Made by a program: the position numbers and the translations under genes. Below, piece by piece: positions 8,378 to 17,373 of a stretch of 46,400 bases of DNA (position 1 is the stretch's first letter; each line of letters opens with the position of its first letter). The notes beneath the pieces were generated by a model, which was not told the DNA's origin, did no database searches, and saw nothing but the letters and a program-made list of their open reading frames with translations. Origin of the DNA: Siminovitchia fordii DSM 16014 = CIP 108821 (GTDB lineage Bacteria; Bacillota; Bacilli; Bacillales; Bacillaceae_C); NCBI RefSeq assembly GCF_000374565.1, contig NZ_KB894700.1:34486-80885 (forward strand), given 5' to 3'.

Positions 8378-10029
8378 TTGCTGACCACTCCCTCTTGCAT
8401 TTCTTCTTTTGCGTATACTTTTTCTCCTGAAATCCAAGTTTCACAAACATCGATATTTTTTAATTCATTGATTTCAACTTCATATGGATCTTTTTCCAAC
8501 ACAACGAAATCCGCCAGCTTTCCTTCTTCGACGGAACCAATGATATTCTCTTTGTGAATCGCTTTTGCCGCTTCAATGGTATATCCCTTTAAAGCTTCAG
8601 TCAGTGAAATACGATGCTCTGCTCCAATGACATTACCTTGCAGCGTGTTGCGGGTAACAGCAGCATATACAGCAAGAATCGGATTTGGCGGTGCTACTGG
8701 TGCGTCTGATGAGAGAACAATCGGGATATTTTTCTCCTTGAACCAACCGTACGGTGAATAGTTAATGCCATGATCACCGACTGCCCTGACGACACCTTCC
8801 GCGAATTGGTAAACATGCTGTGGCTGCGGAACAGGCCAGATTTTAAGATCGGCCAGATCATTAATTTGTTCCTTGCTTGGCAGGCCGCAATGTTCGATCC
8901 GGTGCCGGATATCCTCTCTCAATAGCTGTTTCTGCGACTCTCTGACACTATCAATTACCACCTGAATGGCGCCGTCACCCTGTGCATGAGTAATCGTTTG
9001 AAAACCCTGTTTGTGCGCTTTAACAAACATCTCTTTAAACTCATCAGGTGAATGGTATAAGTATCCTTGGGTCCTTTTGCTGTCTGAATATCCAGAAGAA
9101 AGATAAGCTGTACCTGAATTAAGCGAGCCGTCCGCATAAAATTTTATCGACCCGATGGAGAGCTGGTCATCACCGAAGCCGGAACGGAAACCAAGGTCAA
9201 TCAATTTATCTAAATAGGTTGATAGAAACGACATGATAATGCGCATCTTTAGCAAGCCGTTTTTCCGAGAACTTTCAAATGTTTCCAGCTCCTGCTTGGT
9301 CACTTGTGGATCGTTAATAGTCGTAACACCGGCTGCAAGACATTGCTCCTGCCCCACTTTCACAAGTGTTAACAAATTATCAGGAGTATCCGGCATGTGG
9401 ATATTTGGCCCGTTATTGCCAATCACCACGCCGGCATTTTTGGCAAAAAAGTCGTTAGCGCTGTCATACAACTGTCCATTGGGCACTCCATTTTCATCTC
9501 TTCCAATAACCCCGCCTTCCGGATCTCCTGTATGTTCATCTACACCCAGTTGTTTAAGAAAATAATGGTTCACAACATTCGAGTGCCCACTGACATGCAT
9601 GATTTGAACAGGAAAGTCGGTTGTGACCCGGTCCAGGTCATCTGCAGTGGGATAGCGCTTCTCGGCAAGGTTTCGCTGATCAAATCCAAATCCCCGGATA
9701 ATGCCGCCATCTTTCAACGTATCTTTGAACTTGGAAAGCTCCATAACGATATCATCAATACTTTTTACTTTTGGATAGCTGAGATCAATCCATGTATGGC
9801 ACATGCCAAGCATCATCAAATGGGCATGTGGATCAATGAAGCCCGGCATCAAGCAGCGGCCCTCTAAATCTATTTTTTCCACTTCATGTCCCGAAACCGC
9901 TTCTTCACACGCTTTCAATGAACCGGCAAAGATGATTTGATCCCCCCGGACTGCTACAGCTTCCACTTTTTCTTTCTCATCCATTGTTAAAATGGTTCCA
10001 CCATAAAATATTTTAAATTCTTCGTGCAT
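8374..10029 (-). CDS. YtcJ-like amidohydrolase (amidohydrolase family 3)
   Basis: This 551-residue metal-dependent hydrolase has a TIM-barrel core. The N-terminal beta-sandwich (IFYGGTILTMDEKEKVEAVA) leads to GFIDPHAHLMMLG with the metal-binding HxH at 68/70; later come the barrel pieces KFYADGSL, THAQGDGAI and IEHCG, and SSDAPVAPPNPI, which carries the late catalytic Asp. Relatives include N-substituted formamide deformylase and many uncharacterised exoenzyme-like proteins. It is the first gene of the operon: AGGGGGA lies 7 nt before the ATG, and a sigma-54 promoter lies about 60 bp upstream. Together with the M20 enzyme it suggests two-step hydrolysis of an imported amide or cyclic compound. 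The substrate is unknown. Confidence 0.88.
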   Translation of the reverse strand: MHEEFKIFYGGTILTMDEKEKVEAVAVRGDQIIFAGSLKACEEAVSGHEVEKIDLEGRCLMPGFIDPHAHLMMLGMCHTWIDLSYPKVKSIDDIVMELSKFKDTLKDGGIIRGFGFDQRNLAEKRYPTADDLDRVTTDFPVQIMHVSGHSNVVNHYFLKQLGVDEHTGDPEGGVIGRDENGVPNGQLYDSANDFFAKNAGVVIGNNGPNIHMPDTPDNLLTLVKVGQEQCLAAGVTTINDPQVTKQELETFESSRKNGLLKMRIIMSFLSTYLDKLIDLGFRSGFGDDQLSIGSIKFYADGSLNSGTAYLSSGYSDSKRTQGYLYHSPDEFKEMFVKAHKQGFQTITHAQGDGAIQVVIDSVRESQKQLLREDIRHRIEHCGLPSKEQINDLADLKIWPVPQPQHVYQFAEGVVRAVGDHGINYSPYGWFKEKNIPIVLSSDAPVAPPNPILAVYAAVTRNTLQGNVIGAEHRISLTEALKGYTIEAAKAIHKENIIGSVEEGKLADFVVLEKDPYEVEINELKNIDVCETWISGEKVYAKEEMQEGVVSK

Positions 10030-10087
10030 TCGTCAGTCCCCCTAGTTGTTTGGAATGAGTGTAATGATTGACTTCACATGTATATAT

Positions 10088-10104
10088 TGCAATTAATATG
10101 CCAA
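10088..10104 (-). promoter_or_regulatory. Sigma-54 promoter of the amidohydrolase-BCCT operon
   Basis: On the minus strand TTGGCATATTAATTGCA carries the invariant GG and GC with correct -24/-12 spacing, and matches YTGGCACGRNNNTTGCW at all fixed positions except the CGR triplet. The predicted start is near 10076, giving a short leader before the ATG at 10029. A sigma-54 activator gene lies divergently next to it, which supports the call. Confidence 0.85.
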
Positions 10105-10156
10105 CACACACACCACAGCAAAATAAAGGGAACTCCTTGCATCATATCTTACTCTT

Positions 10157-10251
10157 TATTCAAAATTGTATAGAAAATAGTGGAATAACCTGTATATCCT
10201 ATATAATATTTCTCTCTATACAAAATTGTATAACCTATACGAATGTGTATA
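10157..10251. promoter_or_regulatory. Three palindromic upstream activator sites
   Basis: TATACAAAATTGTATA (10217-10232) is a perfect 7-2-7 palindrome. TATTCAAAATTGTATA (10157-10172) differs by one base and lies 60 bp away. TATACGAATGTGTATA (10236-10251) is a weaker copy 19 bp further. They sit 50-165 bp upstream of the sigma-54 promoter, as enhancer sites do, and directly before the regulator gene, so self-regulation is also possible. TATAAT at 10202-10207 may be the regulator's -10 element, flanked by these sites. Confidence 0.75.
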
Positions 10252-10285
10252 ATTGTAGTAATAATTAAGGTTGGGGGTATAGACG

Positions 10286-11653
10286 ATGCCATTGGAGATA
10301 GGAGAGCGGTGGAAAGAAATTGTAGATGGACTCTATACGGATGTGATTATTACTGACAAAGAAGGAGTCATTGTATATGCGAACGAATCGACAGAGTACT
10401 GGTTCAATATGGAGAAAAGAGATATTATCGGAAATAGCGTATTTGAATTAGAAAAGAAAAAAATTTTTTACCCGTCCGTTGCAAGAATGGTATTAGAAAG
10501 CGGACAAAAACAAACCCTAATCCAACAAACAAGAAATGACAAGAAGCTGCTTGTAACCGGGAACATCATTTATGACAGCAAGCAAAATATTGAATATATT
10601 GTCTGCTATTCGCAAGATATTACAGAAATAGAAAAGCTGAAGTCTTATATCAAGAAAGTGGAAGGCGAACTGGAGAGCATCAAAAAAGAATTGCAATTCT
10701 ACCAAAAACTTCAAATGGAAGATTCTCGCCTTGTTGCGAAAAGTCCTAAAATGCAAAAAGTATTATCGGTAATGGATCGTGTGGCCGATACTGATGCAAC
10801 CGTACTTCTCACTGGGGAATCGGGTGTGGGAAAAAGCCTTCTGGCAGAACAGCTTCATAAGAAGAGTAATAGAAAGGGAGAGTTCGTGGCAATCAATTGC
10901 AGCAGCATCCCTGAATCTTTAATCGAGTCAGAGTTGTTTGGGTATAAGCCTGGGGCATTCACAGGCGCCAGCCAAAAAGGAAAAGTGGGCCTAGTGGAAA
11001 AAGCCCAAAATGGAACCCTTTTTCTTGATGAAATTGGTGAATTACCAATCAATGTACAAGCAAAATTATTGATGCTTATTCAAGAAAAGACGTTTTACCG
11101 AATCGGAGATTCGCAGCCAAGGGAAGTGAACTTCCGACTCGTGGCGGCAACCAATGTAAATCTGGAAGAACTCATCAAACAAGGAGCGTTTAGGAAGGAT
11201 CTTTACTTTAGGCTATCCGTCATCCATATCTCCATTCCACCTTTAAGAGAAAGACAGGAAGATTTGCTGAACCTTTTAATGAATATGACCGAGAGGTTTA
11301 ATAAACGATATGACAGGCATAAAGAATTAACTCATGAAACAATCGATTGCCTTCTTCGCTATTCCTGGCCCGGCAATGTACGTGAGCTCTCAAACATCGT
11401 CGAACGATTGGTATTAACAATTGAAGAAGATGTGTTACTGCCTGAACATCTTCCTGAAAATATAAATACAGGCCATCTGGCAGCACCATTAATTGGAATC
11501 GGCCATAAATCATTAAAAGAAATCGTGGAAGAGACAGAAATAAGGGTATTAAAGGATGCCCGTAAAAAATACATTAGCACAACAAAAATGGCCAAGATTT
11601 TAAAAGTCAGTCAGCCAACCATTGTGAGGAAGCTGAAAAAATACGGTTTATAG
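10286..11653 (+). CDS. Sigma-54-dependent activator, PAS-AAA+-Fis
   Basis: This 455-residue enhancer-binding protein activates sigma-54 RNA polymerase by ATP hydrolysis. A PAS sensor domain fills residues 8-115 (TDVIITDKEGVIVYANEST). A short coiled coil follows at 114-142, then the AAA+ domain with Walker A GESGVGKS at 177-184, the sigma-54 contact loop GAFTGA at 223-228, Walker B GTLFLDEIGE at 243-252 and the arginine-finger region FRKDLYFRLSV. A Fis-type helix-turn-helix ends the protein (TKMAKILKVSQPTIVRKLKKYG). It faces the amidohydrolase-BCCT operon, and the palindromes between them are its likely targets. The PAS ligand is unknown. The start has the RBS-like GGTTGGGGG about 10 nt upstream. 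Confidence 0.93.
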   Translation: MPLEIGERWKEIVDGLYTDVIITDKEGVIVYANESTEYWFNMEKRDIIGNSVFELEKKKIFYPSVARMVLESGQKQTLIQQTRNDKKLLVTGNIIYDSKQNIEYIVCYSQDITEIEKLKSYIKKVEGELESIKKELQFYQKLQMEDSRLVAKSPKMQKVLSVMDRVADTDATVLLTGESGVGKSLLAEQLHKKSNRKGEFVAINCSSIPESLIESELFGYKPGAFTGASQKGKVGLVEKAQNGTLFLDEIGELPINVQAKLLMLIQEKTFYRIGDSQPREVNFRLVAATNVNLEELIKQGAFRKDLYFRLSVIHISIPPLRERQEDLLNLLMNMTERFNKRYDRHKELTHETIDCLLRYSWPGNVRELSNIVERLVLTIEEDVLLPEHLPENINTGHLAAPLIGIGHKSLKEIVEETEIRVLKDARKKYISTTKMAKILKVSQPTIVRKLKKYGL

Positions 11654-11958
11654 CTACCATTTACGTTTAGAAACGAACTTGAGATTAAAAGGATAAAACT
11701 TTGATGCCTTAAATTTCCTCCTTCTTAGAGCCCTCTTTGCAGACTCTCTTATAACACTTATCAAAAAACATATCGTCTTTGACAGCGTTATCTGATACAA
11801 CCTAACTACTAAACCGTTTTAATAACAGAAAAACATCTATAACCTCCCCTCAAGCAAACGTTTCATTCTGCCTGCTTAAGGGAGAGGACCGAATCAATTG
11901 TTAAGTACGAAACTAAGATAGACCGCCAACATCCTATGTTTAGGCTACCACATCTTCA
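11654..11958. other. Intergenic stretch between convergent genes, with a long hairpin
   Basis: CCTCCCCTCAAGCA and TGCTTAAGGGAGAGG (11843-11887) form a 13-bp stem with one bulge and one mismatch. It lies 72-116 bp past the leftward thiolase stop and is the best terminator candidate for that operon, although the T-tract after it on the minus strand (GATGTTTTTC) starts only about 10 nt later. No gene is seen. Confidence 0.5.
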
Positions 11959-13164
11959 TCAGTCTAAATTTTCTACGACTGTCGCAATACCCTGGCCAAC
12001 CCCGATACACATAGTGGCGGCTCCGTATTTTACTCTTCTCCTTCTCATTTCATAGATCAACGTTGTAAGAATTCTGGCTCCGCTTGCCCCAAGCGGGTGC
12101 CCGTAGGCGATGGCTCCGCCGTTTACGTTGACAATATCCGGGTTCAGGTTAAGTTGTTTGATACATTCAAGGGACTGTGAAGCAAAGGCTTCGTTAAGCT
12201 CCACTAGACCCAAGTCTTCGACATTTAATCCGGCTCTATTCAACGCTTTTCTCATGGCGTAGATGGGGCCGAGTCCCATGACCGCAGGCTCTAATCCGGC
12301 GGTTGCTGAAACGACATATTTTGCCAATGGCTTAAGGTGATATTGCTCCGCTTTTTCTTTGCTCATTATCAATAGGACGGCTGCTCCGTCATTTATTCCA
12401 GATGCGTTACCGGCCGTCACCGTTCCGCCTGAAAAAAGTGGCCTTAGTTTGCTCAGCTTTTCTAAGGTCGTGTCGGGTCTCGGGTGTTCGTCTTTCTCTA
12501 CATAAATGACGTTTCCCCGTCCATCTGAAACCGGCACGGGAACAATTTCCTCATCCAGTTTACCACTCTCCATTGCTTCTTTTGCTTTCATTTGGCTGTT
12601 AAAAGCAAATTCGTCCTGGGCTTTCCGCGAGATATTATAGCGTTTAGCTACGTTTTCCGCTGTCTGGGGCATGCTGCCCGTTCCAAATTTCTCGGCAATC
12701 GCTGGGTTTGGAAAACGCCAGCCAATCGTTGTATCTACCAATTCCATATTTCCTCTCGGAAACTCGACCTCAGGCTTCAACATGACAAACGGCGCTCTCG
12801 TCATACTCTCCGTTCCGCCGGCGATGAATACATCTCCTTCACCAACCAAAATTGCCCTAGCCGCGTAATTCACTGCATCCAGTCCGGAGCCGCAAAGGCG
12901 ATTTAACGTTGTGCCGCCTGTTTCGATCGGAAGGCCGGCAATGAGGCTCGCCATTCTTCCGACATTACGGTTTTCTTCCCCGGCGCCATTTGCATTTCCC
13001 AAGACAACTTCTTCTATTTCCTCTGGATGCAGACCTGGATTTCTTTCCAACAATGCTTTAATGGCAATTGCTGCAAGATCATCAGGTCTGACCGTTTTTA
13101 ATGCACCTTTGTATCTCCCTATTGGCGTTCGGACCGCATCGACAATATACACTTCTTGTGACAC
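11959..13164 (-). CDS. Acyl-CoA thiolase, 3-oxoadipyl-CoA thiolase-like
   Basis: This 401-residue thiolase cleaves a 3-oxoacyl-CoA with CoA to release acetyl-CoA. The catalytic residues are Cys91 in NRLCGSG, His356 in GHPLGASG and Cys386 in MCIGVGQG. The pattern VRPDDLAAIAIKALLERNPG and the 401-residue length are typical of the PaaJ/PcaF branch, which acts on dicarboxylic 3-oxoacyl-CoAs. A GTG start at 13164 is chosen because AAGGGGG lies 6 nt upstream and the upstream hydratase stops 1 bp before it; the longer frame to 13314 lies inside that gene. It is the last gene of the PrpR-type sigma-54 operon and would finish the pathway by releasing acetyl-CoA from the opened chain. Branch assignment is by recall of family patterns. 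Confidence 0.9.
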   Translation of the reverse strand: MSQEVYIVDAVRTPIGRYKGALKTVRPDDLAAIAIKALLERNPGLHPEEIEEVVLGNANGAGEENRNVGRMASLIAGLPIETGGTTLNRLCGSGLDAVNYAARAILVGEGDVFIAGGTESMTRAPFVMLKPEVEFPRGNMELVDTTIGWRFPNPAIAEKFGTGSMPQTAENVAKRYNISRKAQDEFAFNSQMKAKEAMESGKLDEEIVPVPVSDGRGNVIYVEKDEHPRPDTTLEKLSKLRPLFSGGTVTAGNASGINDGAAVLLIMSKEKAEQYHLKPLAKYVVSATAGLEPAVMGLGPIYAMRKALNRAGLNVEDLGLVELNEAFASQSLECIKQLNLNPDIVNVNGGAIAYGHPLGASGARILTTLIYEMRRRRVKYGAATMCIGVGQGIATVVENLD

Positions 13165-13165
13165 A

Positions 13166-13939
13166 TTACTCCCCCTTAAAAGCGGCCTTTCTTTTTTCCA
13201 AAAAAGCGGCTGTTCCTTCTTTTTTATCCCCAGTGCTAAACAACACAGCCTGCAACGCTTTTTCCAACGCCAACCCCGCTGATAAATCAACGGTAGGACT
13301 TTCGTTAACCGCAATTTTGACCATTTTAATTGCTACTGGCGGTTTCCTTGCAATCTTTTCTGCGATCTCCATCACTTTGTCCATCAGCGAATTATCAGGT
13401 ACGACATGGTTTAATAATCCGAGTCGCTGGGCTTCCTCAGCGGAGATGATATCTCCAGTAAAAATGAGTTCTTTCGCCTTGGCCAATCCAACGGTTTTTG
13501 CTAATTGCTGGGTTCCTCCGCCTGCGGGTAAAATCCCTAAATTAATTTCTGGCTGTCCGAACTTTGCTGACTCACAACCTATTCGAATATCGCAAGCGAG
13601 GGCAAGCTCACATCCTCCTCCCAAAGCGTAACCGTTTACCGCTGCAATAACCGGCTTTCCCGAACGATACACATTTAGCAGTACATCTTGTACGGCTAGT
13701 CCATAAATATCCAATGGCTTTCTGTCATGAATCCATTTAATATCCGCTCCGGCCACGAATGTTTTTTCGCGGCCTGTAATGATGATGACCCTAACGTTAT
13801 CATCTAAATTTAACTCCTTGACTGCCTGATCAAGTTCAGCCCAACTGGCGGGATCCATTGCATTGCGCTTTTCAGGTCTTGAAATTTGAATGATGCCAAT
13901 CTGATTGTCAATTGTTATATTCAGCGATGAATAATTCAT
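13166..13939 (-). CDS. Enoyl-CoA hydratase (crotonase), PaaF-like
   Basis: This 257-residue crotonase hydrates a 2,3-enoyl-CoA to a 3-hydroxyacyl-CoA. The oxyanion-hole segments FVAGADIKWI and YALGGGCELA are present, and both catalytic glutamates are kept: Glu111 in GGGCE and Glu131 in GQPEI, 20 residues apart as in mitochondrial enoyl-CoA hydratase. Length and layout match ordinary beta-oxidation hydratases, in contrast to the unusual crotonase at the head of the same operon. It sits 14 bp after the 3-hydroxyacyl-CoA dehydrogenase gene and 1 bp before the thiolase start, so the three form a compact beta-oxidation cassette. Confidence 0.92.
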   Translation of the reverse strand: MNYSSLNITIDNQIGIIQISRPEKRNAMDPASWAELDQAVKELNLDDNVRVIIITGREKTFVAGADIKWIHDRKPLDIYGLAVQDVLLNVYRSGKPVIAAVNGYALGGGCELALACDIRIGCESAKFGQPEINLGILPAGGGTQQLAKTVGLAKAKELIFTGDIISAEEAQRLGLLNHVVPDNSLMDKVMEIAEKIARKPPVAIKMVKIAVNESPTVDLSAGLALEKALQAVLFSTGDKKEGTAAFLEKRKAAFKGE

Positions 13940-13953
13940 TCTGTCACCCCAAG

Positions 13954-14811
13954 TTAATTATCTTTGTAGTCATATACACCTTTTCCGGTTTTTCTTCCAA
14001 GCCTGCCCGCCTTCACATACTTGATTAATAATGGGCTCGGACGAAAGCGCTCACCAAGTGTTTTATGAAGGTACTCCAAGTTATTCAATCTTGTATCAAG
14101 GCCAACAAGATCTCCTAATTTGAATGGTCCCATCGGGTAATTTAAACCAAGTTCTATTGCTTTGTCGATCTCCTCAGGCGTCCCTACACCTTCCATTAAC
14201 ATATTAAAAGCTTCATTGCCTACTAAACTGCTAATTCGGCTAGTAACAAATCCAGGAAATTCATTAATTCGTACTGTTTCTTTCCCCATTTTTTCGGCCA
14301 CCCACTTCACGGTTGCAGCTGTCTCGTCGGTGGTCTCCAATCCTTTTACTATTTCTACTAGCTTCATTTTGGGAACCGGATTAAAAAAGTGCATTGCGAT
14401 AACTTTCTCCGGCCTAGTCGTATAGGACCCGATTTCTGTTGGACTCATCGTTGATGTATTTGTTGCAAGAATCGTCTCCGGCCGTGTGTATTGATCCAGA
14501 TTCTCAAAGACACTCTGTTTAATTTTTTGTAGTTCTGGAACCGCCTCGATCACAAAGTCTGCCTTTTCTGCACTCGCTTTCAAATCCGTTGTAAACTCGA
14601 TCCGTTTTAAGGCTGCTTCTGCTTCGTCTGCCGTCAGCTTGTTTCTCTCCACGCCCTTTGACAGGGTATCTTCAATCGTTTTTTTGGATTTCTCCAGGCT
14701 CTCTTCCTGAATATCCTGAATCGTGGTTTGGAAGCCGCCAACACCACTGACATAACCGATCCCGCTTCCCATTAATCCTGAGCCTACTACGAGTAAGTTT
14801 TTGATTTCCAT
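13954..14811 (-). CDS. 3-hydroxyacyl-CoA dehydrogenase
   Basis: This 285-residue NAD-dependent dehydrogenase oxidises a 3-hydroxyacyl-CoA to the 3-oxoacyl-CoA. The nucleotide-binding GSGLMGSG starts at residue 10, and the catalytic dyad is His141 (AMHFFNPVP) and Glu153 (KLVEIVKG), with the 12-residue spacing of the family. The C-terminal dimer domain ends [15 protein letters not shown] at 14811 is preferred, because AAGAGG lies 10 nt upstream, while the GTG at 14820 is only 1 nt from it. It is flanked by the zinc dehydrogenase and the hydratase genes in the same operon. Chain length cannot be told; it is of the short 3-hydroxybutyryl-CoA dehydrogenase type. Confidence 0.92.
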   Translation of the reverse strand: MEIKNLLVVGSGLMGSGIGYVSGVGGFQTTIQDIQEESLEKSKKTIEDTLSKGVERNKLTADEAEAALKRIEFTTDLKASAEKADFVIEAVPELQKIKQSVFENLDQYTRPETILATNTSTMSPTEIGSYTTRPEKVIAMHFFNPVPKMKLVEIVKGLETTDETAATVKWVAEKMGKETVRINEFPGFVTSRISSLVGNEAFNMLMEGVGTPEEIDKAIELGLNYPMGPFKLGDLVGLDTRLNNLEYLHKTLGERFRPSPLLIKYVKAGRLGRKTGKGVYDYKDN

Positions 14812-14842
14812 GTGTATCACGCCTCTTCAGTCGAATTCTAAA

Positions 14843-15904
14843 TTATTTTTGAAAGATTGGATTTTCTAGTATCAACTTACCTATATACCTTCCTTCTTCC
14901 ATAAATTCATGAGCTGTTTTCGCATCTGCAATAGAAAATATTTTGCCAATATGAGGGAAGAGATTTTTTCTTTGTAAGAATGCCACTACTTCAACGAAGT
15001 CTTTCAAATCTCCCATCCATGAACCGGTAATCGTGATTTGCTTACCAAAAATCAGACGCAAATCGACTTCTGTCATCGGCCCTGTCGTTACGCCGCAAAA
15101 AGCGAGCCTCCCTCCTCTGGCAAGCATTTGTAAACTGGTTGAAAATGTTTTTCTGCCAACATGATCCAAGACAATATCAGCCCCGCTTTTCCCGGTTAAC
15201 TCACGGACTTTTCTTGGAATGTCTTCATCTCTTGTCATAAAATCAAATGTTTCAAATCCGTTCTTCTTTAAAAAGTCGATTTTACTTTGTTCTCCGACAA
15301 TGCCAATTGCCTTCGCTCCGATACCTTTTGCGATTGACAGGGCAGCATAACCCAATCCTCCGGAGGCACCCCATATGACGGCGGTGTCATTAGCGGTCAG
15401 CTTTCCTTTCGTCACAAGGGCGTTCCATGCCGTTACGTAAGCAACAGGTACACCCGCCCATTGCTTGGTAAACTGATCGGGTATCTTTATGGCGCGCTTT
15501 TCTTCCGTCACTACATATTCTGCGTATCCACCGTCTATATGGTAGCCAAGAATTTGAAAACGCCGGCATAAAGTTTCTCTCCCGTTAATACAGGATGGGC
15601 AAGTACCGCAACCTTTCCCGGGGTATAAAACAACAAAATCACCTTTTTGGAGATATTTTACTTCGGTGCCGGTTTCAGTGACCCTTCCAACGACATCGCT
15701 CCCCGGAATGCGGGGCAATGTTAATTTATCACCCGTTCCACCTTTTCGCAGCCAAATATCCAGATGATTCATGCCGCAATATTCCACATTTACCAAAACC
15801 TCATTCGGCTTTATTTCAGGAACATCCGCCTCTTTCTTAAATAACAATTCTTCCGGCCCACCGTGGCTCTCCAGAACAATACCTGTCATTTTCTGTTCTC
15901 CCAT
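14843..15904 (-). CDS. Zinc-dependent medium-chain alcohol dehydrogenase
   Basis: This MDR-family oxidoreductase has 353 residues from this start. It has Cys43 (EYCGMNHLDIW) and GSD near 68-70, where classical enzymes have GHE, and a structural zinc site Cys99, Cys102, Cys105, Cys113 (GCGTCPSC then C). The NAD(P) fold carries WGASGGLGYAALSIA. In the benzoyl-CoA pathway an MDR dehydrogenase (Had) makes the 6-oxo substrate of the Oah/BamA ring hydrolase; as a BamA-like gene heads this operon, a Had-like role is a reasonable inference but not shown. A start at residue 6 is equally likely, as GGGAG precedes that ATG by 8 nt, while AGGAGG is 13 nt from the first ATG. Confidence 0.85.
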   Translation of the reverse strand: MGEQKMTGIVLESHGGPEELLFKKEADVPEIKPNEVLVNVEYCGMNHLDIWLRKGGTGDKLTLPRIPGSDVVGRVTETGTEVKYLQKGDFVVLYPGKGCGTCPSCINGRETLCRRFQILGYHIDGGYAEYVVTEEKRAIKIPDQFTKQWAGVPVAYVTAWNALVTKGKLTANDTAVIWGASGGLGYAALSIAKGIGAKAIGIVGEQSKIDFLKKNGFETFDFMTRDEDIPRKVRELTGKSGADIVLDHVGRKTFSTSLQMLARGGRLAFCGVTTGPMTEVDLRLIFGKQITITGSWMGDLKDFVEVVAFLQRKNLFPHIGKIFSIADAKTAHEFMEEGRYIGKLILENPIFQK

Positions 15905-15921
15905 GCTTATCGTCCTTCCTC

Positions 15922-17316
15922 CTATCGGCGATCTTCGAATCGTTTGAGCTTAGCCCGTATGCCATGTCCGGTTAATGGCTGTAACTCATCTTCATCAACA
16001 ATGCTGACATTGATTTTTACGCCTACTTTTCTCTTTAAAAGCTCTTCCAGTTCTTTTTTTAGTAAGAAATAATCACTGCTCGCATGTTTTGCCTCTGCTA
16101 TAACAGTCATTTCATCCCTTGCAGGAGAGCCGACTCTTTCTACATAGCAAAAGTACTCGCCGTTTACCTTCGGGTTTTCTTTAATGTATTCGCCGATCGC
16201 TTCAGGCCATATATTAATTCCTCTTAGCTTAATCATGTTATCGCTTCTGCCCTGGAAATAGTCAATCTTTTTATGCCAGCTACCGCAAGCACACTGTTTA
16301 ACTTTATAACTTGCAGAAATATCTTGAATGTTGTAGCGGATTTGCTGGGTGCTTGTCTTGTACAAAGCCGTAACGACTATGTTTCCTCTATGCCCAGGAG
16401 GCAGCACTTCACCTGTTTCGAAATCGACAATTTCCACGATGAAAGCATCCTCAAATACGTGAAGGCCGTCCTCTGCTTCACATTCAGCTGCCACATACTG
16501 CACTTCGTGGAATGCATACGAATCGTAAACCGGGCAACCCCATACTTTCTTCACTTCTTCTTTCGGCCCAAAAGCTGACAGCGTTTTGATATTCAAGTCG
16601 ACTTTCGGATCAAGGCCCATTTTCTTGGCTGTATTTCCGATATGAATTAAATAATCGGAAGTAGCCAAGATAGACGAAGCACCAAATGTTTTAACAAACT
16701 CCACTTGCTTCTCTGTCGGTGTCACTGCCCCTGTTCCTGTAGTAATTGGTGTGCAGCCGAGCCACTGCCAAAGCCCATGGTCCATAATCCAAGCTGCATT
16801 GTGTGTGGAGTATGCCCAAGAGTTCATGACTGCATCGCCGGGACGTATGCCATGCATATAAAACGTTCTCGCACTTAATATTGCGCCTATCTCTCTATCC
16901 CAGGCGGAGTAGATTGTTGGTCTCGGCGAACCTGTCGTTCCACCGCTTGTATAAAAACGGAGCGGCGTATGCTTGCCGTCTTCAAAATGATATTTTTGAT
17001 AATCCCCAAACGGTGGGTCTAGATTGATGCTGTCTCTGATGTCATCGATCGTGTATGATGGGATTTTAGAAATATCATCTAGACTTTTTACATCTTTCGG
17101 AGAAAAATCACGCTTGGCCCATAACCGTTGGAAAAACGGAATCTCCGAACCTTTTGCCAGCGTCTCCTTTAATCTTTTTAATTGCGTTTCTTCAATTTTT
17201 TCCCGGCTCCACTTCCATGTGCCTTCCATAAACTCTAATGGTGGTTCATATTCTGTTACCAATTTTTCGAAGTCTACAGATTTATAATAGTAAGGAATTT
17301 TTGTCTCAACGTTCAT
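15922..17316 (-). CDS. PaaK-like AMP-forming CoA ligase
   Basis: This 464-residue member of the phenylacetate-CoA ligase branch of the ANL superfamily activates a carboxylic acid to its CoA ester with ATP. The ATP-binding loop YTSGGTTGSPRPT lies at 122-134, and the C-terminal domain shows YFQGRSDNMIKLRGINIWP and TGHGIRAKLKRFEDRR, typical of PaaK relatives. The residues AAECEAEDGLHVFED are also characteristic. AAAGGAGACGG lies just before the ATG. No phenylacetyl-CoA epoxidase genes are nearby, so phenylacetate itself is unlikely; an aromatic or alicyclic acid brought in by the adjacent transporter is the best guess. It would catalyse the first step of the route. Confidence 0.9.
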   Translation of the reverse strand: MNVETKIPYYYKSVDFEKLVTEYEPPLEFMEGTWKWSREKIEETQLKRLKETLAKGSEIPFFQRLWAKRDFSPKDVKSLDDISKIPSYTIDDIRDSINLDPPFGDYQKYHFEDGKHTPLRFYTSGGTTGSPRPTIYSAWDREIGAILSARTFYMHGIRPGDAVMNSWAYSTHNAAWIMDHGLWQWLGCTPITTGTGAVTPTEKQVEFVKTFGASSILATSDYLIHIGNTAKKMGLDPKVDLNIKTLSAFGPKEEVKKVWGCPVYDSYAFHEVQYVAAECEAEDGLHVFEDAFIVEIVDFETGEVLPPGHRGNIVVTALYKTSTQQIRYNIQDISASYKVKQCACGSWHKKIDYFQGRSDNMIKLRGINIWPEAIGEYIKENPKVNGEYFCYVERVGSPARDEMTVIAEAKHASSDYFLLKKELEELLKRKVGVKINVSIVDEDELQPLTGHGIRAKLKRFEDRR

Positions 17317-17373
17317 TTTCCGTCTCCTTTATAATGTCAATATGTTTTATTCGGCAGAATATTCTGTAATTAT

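Noticed and set aside
15922-17316. Complete phenylacetate (paa) pathway
   Set aside because: No paaABCDE epoxidase, paaG or paaZ genes are present; only PaaK-, PaaF- and PaaJ-like proteins occur.
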